DNA of 40,322 nucleotides from a virus, in IMG/VR virus record IMGVR_UViG_3300031972_003247, positions 1 through 40,322 of that record; one strand, 5' to 3'. The notes beneath the pieces were generated by a model. That model ran no database searches. It saw only the letters and a program-made list of their open reading frames with translations, and was not told where the DNA came from. The translations under genes were made by a program, and so were the position numbers. Shown here piece after piece: positions 20,414 to 30,394 of this stretch; positions within the stretch are counted from its first letter, which is position 1, and each line of letters opens with the position of its first letter.

Positions 20414-23400
20414 TTAGAGGCTGGGTTCGAAGTTCAGAACTTCGTCCAGTTGGTTGGCCGTCACGCCGTAGCGGCGAGCGCGGTTCTGAACCTGATGGTC
20501 CTGCAAGCCCCGGCGTTCGCCGAAGTCTTCAGCCTGTTCCATGCCGGTTCTGGCGACCATTTCTCGGATGATCGGATCATCCCGATAGCGGCCCGCCCGG
20601 ATCGCGCGGTTGGCGCCCCTACGATACCGACTGACCATCGTGGTGATGGCATCGGCTCGCTGCGGATCGGCCCATGACAGGTAGGCATCGGACTCGATCA
20701 GTTCGCGAAGGGACTCGTGCATGTTCCGGCCGCTCGCATCCCTGAACTCCTGCCCCTGAATTTGCAGAAGGCGGGCTTGCTCATTCGGCTCGATCTTCTC
20801 GTTGTTGAAGCGAGCCGGTGGCCGTCTGGCCAGTTGGATTTCCGGGTTGATCTGGGCCAGTGCCGACACTTCCAGTTTCACGATGTCGTCGGTCATCACC
20901 GAGTTGCGCGGGAACTGGAATAGGCCCGTCTGTCCGTCTTGACGGACCATGGGCAGACCCAGCCAGTCGCGGCGTTCGGGCAGGGTTTCGGACCACAGGG
21001 GAATGTTCGCGGCGAAGGCTTCCAAGAAGCCCCGTGCTTCACGAATGGTCGGGTCACTGTCCCAAGCGAGGTTGCGGACGATAGCCGGGGTGAACGAGTC
21101 GCCCAGCTTCTTCGCGACCGCGCGACCGACGCGCTCACCCGTGGAGGCATCATCGCTCGCGAACGGCGGATAGATCATCTCAAAGAAGTCAGCCACGCCT
21201 TGGAGCGCGGCCTTGTTGAAGATGTTCTGCTGAACGGCTGCGAGCATACCGCCAGCGATGGCGGCTCCCTGTTCGGGAGAGTGATCATGCTTGTTCAGGA
21301 CTTCCAGCGTATCGACCGTCAGCCCGATCATTTCGGCCAGCGGCGAGAACTGCGCGTAGGCATACCAACGCCCGCCGATGCGAACCGAGTAGGGCCGAAC
21401 GCCGTCCTGTTGTTCGGACGGCTTGCGCGATCCGGTGATGTCGCCGTTGGCATAGAGCATGGCGGCTGTGCCGATCAGACCCATGCCAGTGACCATGCGG
21501 GCCATGGCGAGGTCGGCTTCGGCGCCACCACGTCCAAGCTGTTCGTCCAAGGTCTTGGCGGCGAGGAAGTAGTTGCCGAAAGCGTCTCGGTTCTCCTTGG
21601 CCATCCATGCCATCGCAGGGTTCCGGTCCACGAGGCCAGCGCGCACGAGGGCGAGCGGGGTTCGCAGGAACGGGACGTAGAAAGCCTTGAGGACGGGGAA
21701 CATCTTCAAGAATTTCTCGGCGGCTTGGACCTTGGGTCCGCCCGTCTGGAACGCCAGCATCCGAGCGTGGTCGGCGGCTGCGGCTTGGAGGTCCACACCC
21801 ATGATGATCTGGGCTGCTTGTTCGAGCCGTTCGTCGCTCTGAACCGTGCGGGCCTGACCGGAAATATCCGCATCACCGAAGCCAGCGTCACGGAACGCTG
21901 TCCGCGATTGCTCCAACGCTTCGGCCGTGGGTTCGGTGAAGATGTTGGTGTAGGTCTGGCGATAGACGCGCTCTGCATCCTTGCCGCGCATACGGGCCGA
22001 ACGATAGCTGGCCTCACGGCTGGCCAAGGCGTTCAGTTGCATCCGGCGACCCATGACCTTCGTGAACTCGTCCATCGCCAGCGTGGGTCTGACACCGAGG
22101 GTGCGGAGTGAGGCGAAGACGGATGTTGCGGCCATGTCGGGGACGGACTTGATGCCGCCCTTGCGCCACTTGGCGAGACGCGCGGAGTTTACCTCGAACG
22201 GAATCTGCGGAGCGACATAGCCGATCCGCGTTTCCATGTCGGATTGCGGGCGGGCCTCTTTGAACGCTCTTGCCGACATCCGAGCCGCTTCGATGAAGGA
22301 CTGGTGGACCCCGGCGACGTAGGCGTTGGCCTCGCGGAAGGTGACGGCTTCTCTGGACGTGTGGCCGAGCAGGGTGCGGCGAAGCGGACTGGTGATCCCG
22401 GCCGCGACGTAGCGTTCCCCGATGTTGGCGACAGCGTGGAAAACCGATCCGGCCACGTTGAGCATGGCCGTGGTCGGGGTCGAGAGGTAGCCGCTGACGA
22501 TGTAGTAGCTGACGTAATCGGCGAACCCCATCTTACGGACCTTGCGGAGTTCGTCGCGAAGGCCGTTCGCGCCACGGCGGTTGTAGGCTTCACGCATTCG
22601 TCCTGCGGCCTTGGCCATGGACTCGGCATCGGTGGCGCCGTTCATCGCATCCGACATCGCATCCCATTGGGCTTGGATGTCGTTGAGGACGGCGGTGCGC
22701 TTCTTCTGCGCCTTCATGATGTTCAGGGCGCGAGCGACCTCGGATTTCGAGCCAGCCGCCATCGCGTCCATCATCACCGTGGCTTGGAGTTCAGCGGCCA
22801 CGTCGGCGATCTGGGATGCGTCCGCCTTGCCACCCTTGAGGGCGACTTCGAACTCGCCCAGCTTCACGGCCAGTCGGTCGGTCTGCTGCGCGGCGATGGT
22901 TTCGATGGCGTGGATTTTGGCCGATACGCCACCGTCTCCGGTGATGTCGGCATGGGCCTTGATGACATCCGACATGGTGAGGCCGAACATCGTCTGACGC
23001 TGCTTCACCGAATTCCAAGTGCGGGTGGCATCCCCGGCCGCGTCGTAGAGCGGGCGGAAGATCGAGGACATGACATCCGACAGTTCTTGGAACTTGTCGG
23101 GATCAGCCATCAGCTTGTCGAAGTCGAAGAAATCCTTGTTCCAATGGCTGTTGCCCGGCCCAAGATCGAATTGCTCCTTGCCCAACCAGCGCACGAATTG
23201 TTCGACACGATCCGGCTTGATGAACTGCTTGAGGCTATCGAGGTGAGCGAGCGCGGCTCTCGTCCGTTCAGGTGATCCGACCACTCCCCAATCCACGCCG
23301 TTCCAAGGATCGTTTGACGGATCGTTCGCGTCGGGGCGTGCTTGTTCGGATGACTGGTTCTGGTCTTGGCGCTGGCCACCGCCCGGCTCGTCAGCCCGCT

Positions 23401-24352
23401 CGATAGTCGGCAGGTTGGTGGCTTCGGGGTCAGGTTGTGCGCGCTGCGATTGGGTCCAGTCGTTGCGGCTCAAAGCCGGTTGGGTCATGGCATCGACGGT
23501 ATCGAGTTCATCCCTGATCGTCTGGGCCGTGTCAGTCTCGGTTCGGAGTTGGGCTTCGCGTTGGGCGCGCAGTGCGCCACGGCTGTTCTGGATCGCACGA
23601 ACGCCAGCCCCGGCGCCTTCGATGGCGCCCACGAAGGCGCCGCCAGCCGCACCGGACAGGAGCGTTCGGTTGAGATCGTAGTTGTCCTCGACACCGGAGT
23701 TAACTGCGGACGTTTGGGCCAGCACATCGACACCGGCTGCGACACCGGCTTGAACGCCGACGCGAGCGAGGGCGGTCGATCCGCCTGTGACATAGGAGAG
23801 GGGATCAAGGGCGGTTGCCCCGAGCGTCCCGACCAACGCTGCGCCACCGTGCAAGGCTCTGTCCGCGAAGCTGTCACCAGCTTCCCAGAAGGGGTCTTCT
23901 GAGGACGTGGCGCGGAACTCGGCGCGGCGAGTGCGCTCGCGCTCGATGTCAGCCATCGCGTCTGCTTCGGCACCGGCTCCGACTTGGGAGCCGAAGCCTT
24001 CCATGACACGGCGTGAACCGGCCACCATTTCGGCGATGTCGGCAACCGGGTTCAGGTCGAAGAAGCCGCGATTGCGATTGGCGGCATGGGTCGGCCCACG
24101 AGAGCCGCGAAGGTAGCCCTCACGCCAGCCTTCGGCGATCCAGCTTTCCTGCCAAGTGTTCGAGAACACTTCGCCCAAGCGTTCGCCAGCGGTGCGTTTC
24201 GGGGAGAGCGCGGATGCGGCGTTCAGGTGCGCCTGTCTGGAGGCGGGTGATGTGCCGTAGTGTTCGGCCAACGCCCGCTCCATGACGTGGCGCGGAGTTC
24301 CATCGGGGAACTCCACAATCCGACCGTCAGGGCCGGTCACTCGTATGGTCAT
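20414..24352 (-). CDS. Large internal virion protein (T7 gp16 position)
   Basis: This 1312-aa protein matches T7 gp16 (1318 aa) in size and place. In T7 such a protein is ejected to form the DNA channel across the envelope. It begins MTIRVTGPDGRIVEFPDGTP. A hydrophobic, Ala/Gly-rich stretch follows at about 170-260 (ALVGTLGATALDPLSYVTGG), then a long helical body. I do not see the transglycosylase motif that opens T7 gp16; the lytic domain appears instead in the preceding protein. It overlaps that gene by ATGA. Confidence 0.85.
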   Translation of the reverse strand: MTIRVTGPDGRIVEFPDGTPRHVMERALAEHYGTSPASRQAHLNAASALSPKRTAGERLGEVFSNTWQESWIAEGWREGYLRGSRGPTHAANRNRGFFDLNPVADIAEMVAGSRRVMEGFGSQVGAGAEADAMADIERERTRRAEFRATSSEDPFWEAGDSFADRALHGGAALVGTLGATALDPLSYVTGGSTALARVGVQAGVAAGVDVLAQTSAVNSGVEDNYDLNRTLLSGAAGGAFVGAIEGAGAGVRAIQNSRGALRAQREAQLRTETDTAQTIRDELDTVDAMTQPALSRNDWTQSQRAQPDPEATNLPTIERADEPGGGQRQDQNQSSEQARPDANDPSNDPWNGVDWGVVGSPERTRAALAHLDSLKQFIKPDRVEQFVRWLGKEQFDLGPGNSHWNKDFFDFDKLMADPDKFQELSDVMSSIFRPLYDAAGDATRTWNSVKQRQTMFGLTMSDVIKAHADITGDGGVSAKIHAIETIAAQQTDRLAVKLGEFEVALKGGKADASQIADVAAELQATVMMDAMAAGSKSEVARALNIMKAQKKRTAVLNDIQAQWDAMSDAMNGATDAESMAKAAGRMREAYNRRGANGLRDELRKVRKMGFADYVSYYIVSGYLSTPTTAMLNVAGSVFHAVANIGERYVAAGITSPLRRTLLGHTSREAVTFREANAYVAGVHQSFIEAARMSARAFKEARPQSDMETRIGYVAPQIPFEVNSARLAKWRKGGIKSVPDMAATSVFASLRTLGVRPTLAMDEFTKVMGRRMQLNALASREASYRSARMRGKDAERVYRQTYTNIFTEPTAEALEQSRTAFRDAGFGDADISGQARTVQSDERLEQAAQIIMGVDLQAAAADHARMLAFQTGGPKVQAAEKFLKMFPVLKAFYVPFLRTPLALVRAGLVDRNPAMAWMAKENRDAFGNYFLAAKTLDEQLGRGGAEADLAMARMVTGMGLIGTAAMLYANGDITGSRKPSEQQDGVRPYSVRIGGRWYAYAQFSPLAEMIGLTVDTLEVLNKHDHSPEQGAAIAGGMLAAVQQNIFNKAALQGVADFFEMIYPPFASDDASTGERVGRAVAKKLGDSFTPAIVRNLAWDSDPTIREARGFLEAFAANIPLWSETLPERRDWLGLPMVRQDGQTGLFQFPRNSVMTDDIVKLEVSALAQINPEIQLARRPPARFNNEKIEPNEQARLLQIQGQEFRDASGRNMHESLRELIESDAYLSWADPQRADAITTMVSRYRRGANRAIRAGRYRDDPIIREMVARTGMEQAEDFGERRGLQDHQVQNRARRYGVTANQLDEVLNFEPSL

Positions 24353-26529
24353 TCAAGGCTTCCAGTGGATGGGTTGTAGCGAAGCGCCGTGCTTGCGCTC
24401 GTGCTCGCAGTCCGGTTCGCGCCGGGCGTTCGACCGCCGCCCCCGCCGTTTGCAGTGGGAGACGGAGCAGGACCGGCGAAGGAGAAGCGACCGCGATAGG
24501 CCGCCAGCACTTCGTCAGCAGCCGTCATAGGATCGGTGTTGTTGGCGACACGGCGTTCGTAGTCGATCATCGCCTCTGCGGAGATGCGGAGGGCCACGGG
24601 GTCAGGGTCGATGCCAGCGAAATTGCTGAGTGATCCGGCGACGTAGCTACGGGCGACCGTAGCTGCGCGGCGTTCCTCGGGCGGGATGCCGCGATCTGCA
24701 CGCGAACCGGCTGCGGCGCGGTTGACGATTTCCAGATAGGAGCGCGTGGCCGCACGACCGACACCGAAACGCCCAGCCTCATAGTCGGCCGTAGCCGATG
24801 CCGTGATGGCCGAATAGTTCGGCTCTGGCACGGCGAAGCGCGCTGCGTATCCGAGCACGAGGTCTTCGTCGGCTTCGCCTTCGTCCAGATAGTTGCGGTA
24901 GCTGCGGTAGGCGCCGCCAACCGTCATCCCTTCCTGCGGGGTCAGAATGCCGGTGTGAACTGCGTCCTGAACGAGCGTGTCCACGGACTCGCCCGCCATG
25001 TTGCGGTTCCAGAGATCGAGCAGGAGATCGTCTTTCGCTTCGGCGCGAGCCTCGGTTTGGAGACGTTCATTGCGGCCTTCCACGCCGTCCATCGCCGACA
25101 TGACGCGGGCCTGTTGGGCGGGAGTGAGGACAGCCACGCCGGGCGCACGAGGGCGCCGGGTTTCTGCGGGAACTGCTTCGGCGTTCTCGACGGGGGCGAC
25201 TGCTGTAGCCGGGGCGCCGGGCGCCGGTTGACCGAACACAGTCGTCGGATCGACGGCCACGCCGCCACGGCGAACCGTGAAGTGAAGGTGGGGTCCGGTG
25301 GAGTTGCCGGTGTTGCCCGACAGCGCCACGACATCGCCTTGGGTGACGGTCTGGCCAACCTCGACGTTGATGGAATCCAGATGGGCGTAGCCAGTCGTGG
25401 TGTCGTCGTCGTGGCGGATGATGACGGTGTTGCCGCCGCGTCCACGGTTGCCCGCGAACTCGACAACGCCACCGGCTGCGGCGCCGACAGGGGTTCCCAC
25501 GGGAACGGCGTAGTCCAGCGCGACGTGGTTGGTCGATGCGCCGGGGAGGGGAGCGCGACGGGCGCCCGAGCCGGATGAAACGCGCGTGCCCTCGGGCACA
25601 GGCGGACGGAACACCTGCGGTTCAGGCGCGGGCGCCGGGGCAGGTTCAGGTTCAGGGGCGACCGGCTCCGATGCAGCAGCTTCGGGCGCGGCTTCGGTCG
25701 GGACTTCCGAGTCCAAGAGATCGCCACCACGGCGCATGTCGAGCAGACGGCCGAGTGCTTCGGTGTCGCCAGTCTCCTGCGCGTAGGTGATGACCCCGTT
25801 CACGACATCATCCATGACCGCGTTGCGATCCAGACCGGCCGCCACGAGGGTGTCCACCTGTCCGAGAATGTCCACGTCCTCGCCAGCGGCCAGAGCCGCT
25901 TGGACTTCGCCGACAGTCAGGTCCATCAGTTCGCGGTCAGTGCGCTCTTTGAGGGCAGTCGAAACCTGCGCGTTGGTGCTGTGTGACCATCGCAGCATCC
26001 GCGTTCCAACCTGCTGGCGCACGTCGTCGTGGTCGAACAGGTCCGTGGTTTCTTGGATGAACGCGATGGAGCGGTCGCGGGTGTAGGTTTCGATGTCCTC
26101 GACAGTCGCGCCAGCGTTGGTCATGCGGTCCAGTTCGGCCGTCATCTCACGCTCAAAGGCGGACTGGCGGGCCGAAGCGTTCACCGAATAATAGGCGCGC
26201 TGGTAGGCGACGGCCTGTGCCCGAGCCGGGTCCATTTCGGCTCCGGTCGAAGCGTCGGTCATACCCGCTGCGAAGTCTTCGTCGGCTTGCACTTCGGTCT
26301 GTGCGAGGTCCGCACGGATGTAGGCTTCGGCCGCGTCGTTGGTCAGGCCAAGGACACGTCGGATTTCATCGAGCCGCCCGCCGTCGCTGACGTAGCCGTT
26401 TCGCATGTCGGCGCGGACTTGGGCGCGGGGGAGGTCGTTGTCGCGGCGCGTCGGCAGGATGGCATCACGGTTGTTCGTGATGCGCTCCTGCGTCAGGTTG
26501 CGAAGAGATTGTCTGGATACATCAGCCAT
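24349..26529 (-). CDS. Internal virion protein (gp15 position) with M23 peptidase domain
   Basis: The 726-aa protein has a helical N-terminus (1-270) and a Pro/Ala/Glu linker (about 280-312). An M23/LytM zinc endopeptidase domain follows (about 318-432), then a helical C-terminus. The metal-site residues are visible: His335 and Asp339 in TNHVALDYAVPVGTPV, His383 in GYAHLD, and His414 and His416 in GPHLHF. M23 enzymes cut peptide crosslinks in murein, so this protein probably opens the wall during DNA ejection. Its start overlaps the gp14-like gene by 8 nt. It replaces the gp16-borne transglycosylase of T7. Confidence 0.87.
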   Translation of the reverse strand: MADVSRQSLRNLTQERITNNRDAILPTRRDNDLPRAQVRADMRNGYVSDGGRLDEIRRVLGLTNDAAEAYIRADLAQTEVQADEDFAAGMTDASTGAEMDPARAQAVAYQRAYYSVNASARQSAFEREMTAELDRMTNAGATVEDIETYTRDRSIAFIQETTDLFDHDDVRQQVGTRMLRWSHSTNAQVSTALKERTDRELMDLTVGEVQAALAAGEDVDILGQVDTLVAAGLDRNAVMDDVVNGVITYAQETGDTEALGRLLDMRRGGDLLDSEVPTEAAPEAAASEPVAPEPEPAPAPAPEPQVFRPPVPEGTRVSSGSGARRAPLPGASTNHVALDYAVPVGTPVGAAAGGVVEFAGNRGRGGNTVIIRHDDDTTTGYAHLDSINVEVGQTVTQGDVVALSGNTGNSTGPHLHFTVRRGGVAVDPTTVFGQPAPGAPATAVAPVENAEAVPAETRRPRAPGVAVLTPAQQARVMSAMDGVEGRNERLQTEARAEAKDDLLLDLWNRNMAGESVDTLVQDAVHTGILTPQEGMTVGGAYRSYRNYLDEGEADEDLVLGYAARFAVPEPNYSAITASATADYEAGRFGVGRAATRSYLEIVNRAAAGSRADRGIPPEERRAATVARSYVAGSLSNFAGIDPDPVALRISAEAMIDYERRVANNTDPMTAADEVLAAYRGRFSFAGPAPSPTANGGGGGRTPGANRTASTSASTALRYNPSTGSLE

Positions 26530-27022
26530 TTAGCGGCGGTCCTTCTTCTGCTTTTGCACGGCTGATTTGAAGGCTCTTGCCCGCGTAGTAGCCTTGGACC
26601 CCTGCTGTCGCGATCCGAAGACCAGCACCAAGAACGGTGGGCTTCTGGACGCGCGAGAACATGGCGTTCGCCTCGGCGGCGGACGCTTCTCGTTGGGTGT
26701 CTGCGTTAAGTTTGGTGCGCTCTGTGTGGAGCGTGTTCTGCATCAGCGAATCCATCAGCAGGGACTCGATGGACCCGCCGATATTTAGCCCCGCTTCACC
26801 GGCCGCGACCTTGATGCGGGCCTGTTCGCGCCTTGCTGCGCGCTGGCGGTCATTGATCTCTGTCGTTTCGGCGACCGAGATTTGTTCCTGCTGCTGCTCG
26901 AATTGGTTCTGAATGGCCTTGTTCTGGGCCTTGGCGGCTTTGATCTCGCCGACGACCTGAACGGCCGTGGTGACGACGGAAAGCACCATCATGGTGGCGA
27001 TGCCACCCGTAGGATCACAGAT
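26522..27022 (-). CDS. Internal virion protein (T7 gp14-like), possible ATC start
   Basis: A helical, Gln/Glu/Ala-rich protein occupies the gp14 position (about 166 aa; T7 gp14 is 196). It opens with a hydrophobic stretch (TMMVLSVVTTAVQVVGEI) and has a Gly-rich centre (AAGEAGLNIGGSIESLLMDS). The best start by homology and ribosome site (GGGAGGG, 8-nt spacing) is ATC at 27022, giving CDPTGGIATMM after the start residue, like the MC-type starts of this family. An ordinary ATG at 26992 has only a weak site. An ATG reading from 27151 lies inside the upstream gene. It overlaps the gp13-family stop by 8 nt, a coupling arrangement. Confidence 0.75.
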   Translation of the reverse strand: MCDPTGGIATMMVLSVVTTAVQVVGEIKAAKAQNKAIQNQFEQQQEQISVAETTEINDRQRAARREQARIKVAAGEAGLNIGGSIESLLMDSLMQNTLHTERTKLNADTQREASAAEANAMFSRVQKPTVLGAGLRIATAGVQGYYAGKSLQISRAKAEEGPPLNG

Positions 27023-27533
27023 GGGTTGGTCCCTCCCTTGTGCTGGAAAATAGATAGAAGGGTCGCTCTTCGCGCCCGTGGTGCATGTCCACGTCTTCCA
27101 CCACGAACCCGCTTCGGCGCAGCCAAACAAGGCTGACGTGATTGCGGGCATCGACGTGGTTGAACAGGCGGCGCCACCGTTTGTGGAGGATGTCGAGATG
27201 GGCGGGGGTCCGCCGTCCGATTGCGATCTTCACGCCCCGACGATCCATGCCGGGCGTTCCCATCATCCAGACGACACCCTCATCCTCGGAAGGCGTGGGG
27301 GCGCCTCCGAGGATGCAAACCGGCTCGCCATCGGCGCAGACGATCCAGCCCATTTCCGAAAGCATGACGCTCGCGAAGAGGCGCACGGTCGGGTCGAGAT
27401 CGCTGGTCAGGCCGTCTTCGGCCGTGGCTTCCAGTTCGGCGAGGTCTTCGGGTCGAAGGTTCTCGGCGATGTGTTCGATCCAGTCGTAGGTTTGTTCGGC
27501 CGAAGCCTCTCGGAGATCGTGGATGGTAATCAT
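27015..27533 (-). CDS. Phage Gp13-family protein (T7 gp13-like)
   Basis: This 172-aa protein starts MITIHDLREASAEQTYDWIE. Its central segment, MGWIVCADGEPVCILGGAPT, then WMMGTPGM, HLDILHKRWRRLFNHVDARN and VWLRRSGFVV, is the pattern of the phage Gp13/GNAT-like family found between tail tube B and the gp14-like protein. T7 gp13 is needed for virion assembly. The GNAT-like fold is a family observation; acetyltransferase activity is not established here. The start at 27533 follows a GGGGGAGG-like site, and the upstream extension is not family-like. Confidence 0.8.
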   Translation of the reverse strand: MITIHDLREASAEQTYDWIEHIAENLRPEDLAELEATAEDGLTSDLDPTVRLFASVMLSEMGWIVCADGEPVCILGGAPTPSEDEGVVWMMGTPGMDRRGVKIAIGRRTPAHLDILHKRWRRLFNHVDARNHVSLVWLRRSGFVVEDVDMHHGREERPFYLFSSTREGPTHL

Positions 27534-27564
27534 GGGAAAGGGGGAGGGCTGACCGCCGAAGCGG

Positions 27565-29757
27565 TCAGGCCCTTGCTCTGTTGTGATAGAGGGCTTCCCA
27601 CTCCGCGCTAACGAAGGTGGAGCCGACATAGGTGTCGTTGGTCACGCGGATGCGGACCTGCGTGTTCTGGCCATAGACCTGAAAGGCGTAGGCGCCCGTG
27701 TGGTAGGCGGGGCGGTTCAAGAGGAAGTCGCCAGACCCCAGCGTTTTGCCGGTCATAAGAGCCAGCTTGCCGGGTAGGATTTCCTCGGTGAGCGCGGTCG
27801 CGCCTTCGCGATACGGGAACACCTCGGTCTTGAAGTAGGCCGTGTCCCGGTAGTTCAGGGTGAAGGTCCGAATCTGTAGGCGACCCGTCGTGATCGCCAC
27901 GTTGTCGCGGCGAAGGTAGATGGTCGAGAACTCCACGATCATGTCGTAGGTCTCGCCGCAAACGACCGGCCCAGCGTTCTCGATGCCGGGGACGCTGACG
28001 ACATTATCGTCATCCCAGACATAGGTTTCAGGGTCGATCAGAGACTCGGGTCGCCCGGTGAAAGCGCCACCACGAACGAGGCGGAAGCGATCTTTGTCAG
28101 GCTCATACGGCAGGACGAATTCGGTTCTGTCTCGCACGGCGACGAACTCGCCTTGAACCGTGGCCCGACGATCCAGATGGATTTGGTTCTCGGTCTGGTC
28201 AGGGTGTGCCCCCAGCTTGAGATCGACCCGTTCGAGGAACAGGCCGTCATCCCGCTGGATCACGAGGAACAGGAAGCCACGAAGGTAGCTGCCAGCCACG
28301 ACTTTGGCCCCGGCGCCCAAGTCCCATTCGTGCCAAGCGGACTGGACCTTCTCGTTCCCCGACAGCCAGTAGAACTGATAGACGAACACCTTGTTCGAGG
28401 CGCCATCGGTCAGGACGAAAAGCGTGTTGATGTCATCGGCCGGAATGAGGCCGTGCACACCAGCGGGAATGTAGTTGGGGCAGTGCGCCGTCACGTCCGC
28501 CGCCGTCACCGCATCGGCTCCCGACAGGCGGGTATATTCGCGGATCATGGCCGCGCCGTTGCGTTCGACAGCGAAGTAGATTTCGGACCCGAGCGGGGCG
28601 AGGCCAGCGCGGATGTTGACCGTGTAGTTCGTGGTCGGGCGGATCGCGATGGACTCCGCGCTCAATCCCATTTCGCCGTTGGACAGGCTGAATTGGGTTT
28701 GGTCGGAGGTCAGCAGAATGCCGTCCGCGTGGGTGGTCGCATCGGCGAGGATCGACACCTTCGTGGACGTGGCCCCGATGTCGAGGACATCGCTGGACAG
28801 GTAGTCCAATTGGGACATGCGCCAGAAGTTGCCGAAGTCTCCCGTGACCGACATCACGCAGTTCTCGTCGTAGAGAAACGCCAGTCGATTTTGGTAGAAG
28901 AACACCTTGCGGATGGCGCGACCGACGAAGCCCGGAGCCGGGTTCGTGATGGTGTCGCCAACCTTGCGCGGCGCCCACGAGAAGGGGGCGAAACGGAACA
29001 CGCCATCGGCCCCGCGAACGAGTGCGTGAGGCATGGTGGATGCGTCGAGCGCGTTGACCAGTCCGCCCGGAACCGTCTCTTCCCACACGCCGCCGCGACG
29101 GACGACATAGTAGGACACGAAGCCGGAAGTCTCGTCGCCTTGAACGCGGTAGAGCGCGCCTTGGGCTGGCGCTTCGGGCAGTTTGTCGAACCGCTGGACA
29201 GTGCCGGTCAGCCCACCAACGGCTTGGTTCGGCTGATACTGATAGGCGGCGCCCGGCGCGTAGGGCACTCCGAATTGGTCGAAGCCATACTGGCGGTTCA
29301 GCCACAGATAATAGTTGGGGTCGGCCTGTTCGTCGTCGCCGACACCGGCCATGGCGACCACGCGCTTGCGGTTCACGATGAAGGTGTAGTCGGCGACCGT
29401 GAACATGGAGATGTCCGACGAGAAGTCAGACGCTCCGGTCAGGTAGGACCAACCGCCCGGCGCCTCGACGGTCTGTTCAGAACCATCGAAAGCGTCGAAC
29501 ACGCGGAGCGAGCCTTGCGAGGCAATGACGACATACTGTTCGCCAGCATCGCGGTTGATCGTGTGGACGAAGGCGTTGGCCGGGGCAGTCTCCATCAGCT
29601 TGGCCACCAGTTCGGTGGGCGCCCGCTTGCCCAGACCGTGGGCCAGCGACGACCAAGAGTTGGTCTGGACTTCCAGTTGGTCGGTGGAGCGGACGAGGGG
29701 GGATTGCTGGGAGACACCGCCGTGAAGGGCGGGAATGGATCGAGCGATCAGGCTCAA
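27565..29757 (-). CDS. Tail tubular protein B (T7 gp12-like)
   Basis: This is the distal tail nozzle protein. The N-terminus, SLIARSIPALHGGVSQQSP, aligns with T7 gp12 (ALISQSIKNLKGGISQQ), which argues for the TTG at 29757 as start, overlapping the tail tube A stop as TTGA. A TTG at 29769 is the alternative. At 730 aa it is close to gp12 (794 aa). It is beta-rich throughout, with FYQNRLAFL and similar segments typical of the nozzle fold. It binds fibres and gates DNA exit. Confidence 0.9.
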   Translation of the reverse strand: MSLIARSIPALHGGVSQQSPLVRSTDQLEVQTNSWSSLAHGLGKRAPTELVAKLMETAPANAFVHTINRDAGEQYVVIASQGSLRVFDAFDGSEQTVEAPGGWSYLTGASDFSSDISMFTVADYTFIVNRKRVVAMAGVGDDEQADPNYYLWLNRQYGFDQFGVPYAPGAAYQYQPNQAVGGLTGTVQRFDKLPEAPAQGALYRVQGDETSGFVSYYVVRRGGVWEETVPGGLVNALDASTMPHALVRGADGVFRFAPFSWAPRKVGDTITNPAPGFVGRAIRKVFFYQNRLAFLYDENCVMSVTGDFGNFWRMSQLDYLSSDVLDIGATSTKVSILADATTHADGILLTSDQTQFSLSNGEMGLSAESIAIRPTTNYTVNIRAGLAPLGSEIYFAVERNGAAMIREYTRLSGADAVTAADVTAHCPNYIPAGVHGLIPADDINTLFVLTDGASNKVFVYQFYWLSGNEKVQSAWHEWDLGAGAKVVAGSYLRGFLFLVIQRDDGLFLERVDLKLGAHPDQTENQIHLDRRATVQGEFVAVRDRTEFVLPYEPDKDRFRLVRGGAFTGRPESLIDPETYVWDDDNVVSVPGIENAGPVVCGETYDMIVEFSTIYLRRDNVAITTGRLQIRTFTLNYRDTAYFKTEVFPYREGATALTEEILPGKLALMTGKTLGSGDFLLNRPAYHTGAYAFQVYGQNTQVRIRVTNDTYVGSTFVSAEWEALYHNRARA

Positions 29758-30365
29758 TGCCGGAACCAAGCCATCCGGTTTCGGCGGCCGATCTTCACCG
29801 CCAGTTCGGGACTGGCCGTGAACATGTTGATGTCGGCAGAGTCAGCTTCCTCACGGCGCAGCGTCAGCCATGCCTTGTGCTCGTCTTCCTGATTGAAGCG
29901 GTCGAGGTTGATGTCGCCGATGACGCGGGCTTGGAACTTGCGGGCCGCTGCGATGACGCAGTAGCCGCGCGCTGCCTCGGGGAGGGAGTCGTATCCGAAG
30001 GACCAAGTGACCCGGCATTTGACGGGTTCGCTGATCTCCCAAGTGTGGTTGGCTGCGTCCCAGAGGGCGAAGACACCGGAGGGGTGCTTGCGCTGGATGA
30101 GATCGCAGTTCGGGTCCATCGGATCGACGCGCATGGCGCCAGCCGGGGTCACGATCAGATTGTCGATGTCGGGGGTGAGAACGTAGTTCTCATCCGTGTT
30201 GAACTTGAAGCCGTGGAGAAGGACTTGGCGAACGACCTTCGCCAGTTCGGCGCGGGCGATGTTCTGATCGGTGATGCCTGACGAGAAGGCGTTGACCGGG
30301 TGCTGACCGATACCGATCAGCATGTCATTTACGGCCTCAAGTTCCGTGAGGGGAGCAGCCAGCAT
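29754..30365 (-). CDS. Tail tubular protein A (T7 gp11-like)
   Basis: This 203-aa adaptor joins the portal to the tail nozzle. It begins MLAAPLTELEAVNDMLIGIG, the ELEAVN-ML-x-x-IG signature of gp11-type proteins, then GFKFNTDENY and DLPEAA-like RGYCVIAAARKF. T7 gp11 is 196 aa. AAAGGAGG precedes the ATG at 30365. A terminator lies between the capsid gene and this gene, so its expression depends on readthrough or a separate promoter. Confidence 0.92.
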   Translation of the reverse strand: MLAAPLTELEAVNDMLIGIGQHPVNAFSSGITDQNIARAELAKVVRQVLLHGFKFNTDENYVLTPDIDNLIVTPAGAMRVDPMDPNCDLIQRKHPSGVFALWDAANHTWEISEPVKCRVTWSFGYDSLPEAARGYCVIAAARKFQARVIGDINLDRFNQEDEHKAWLTLRREEADSADINMFTASPELAVKIGRRNRMAWFRH

Positions 30366-30394
30366 GGGCGCGGCCTCCTTTCGGAACGAGGTTG

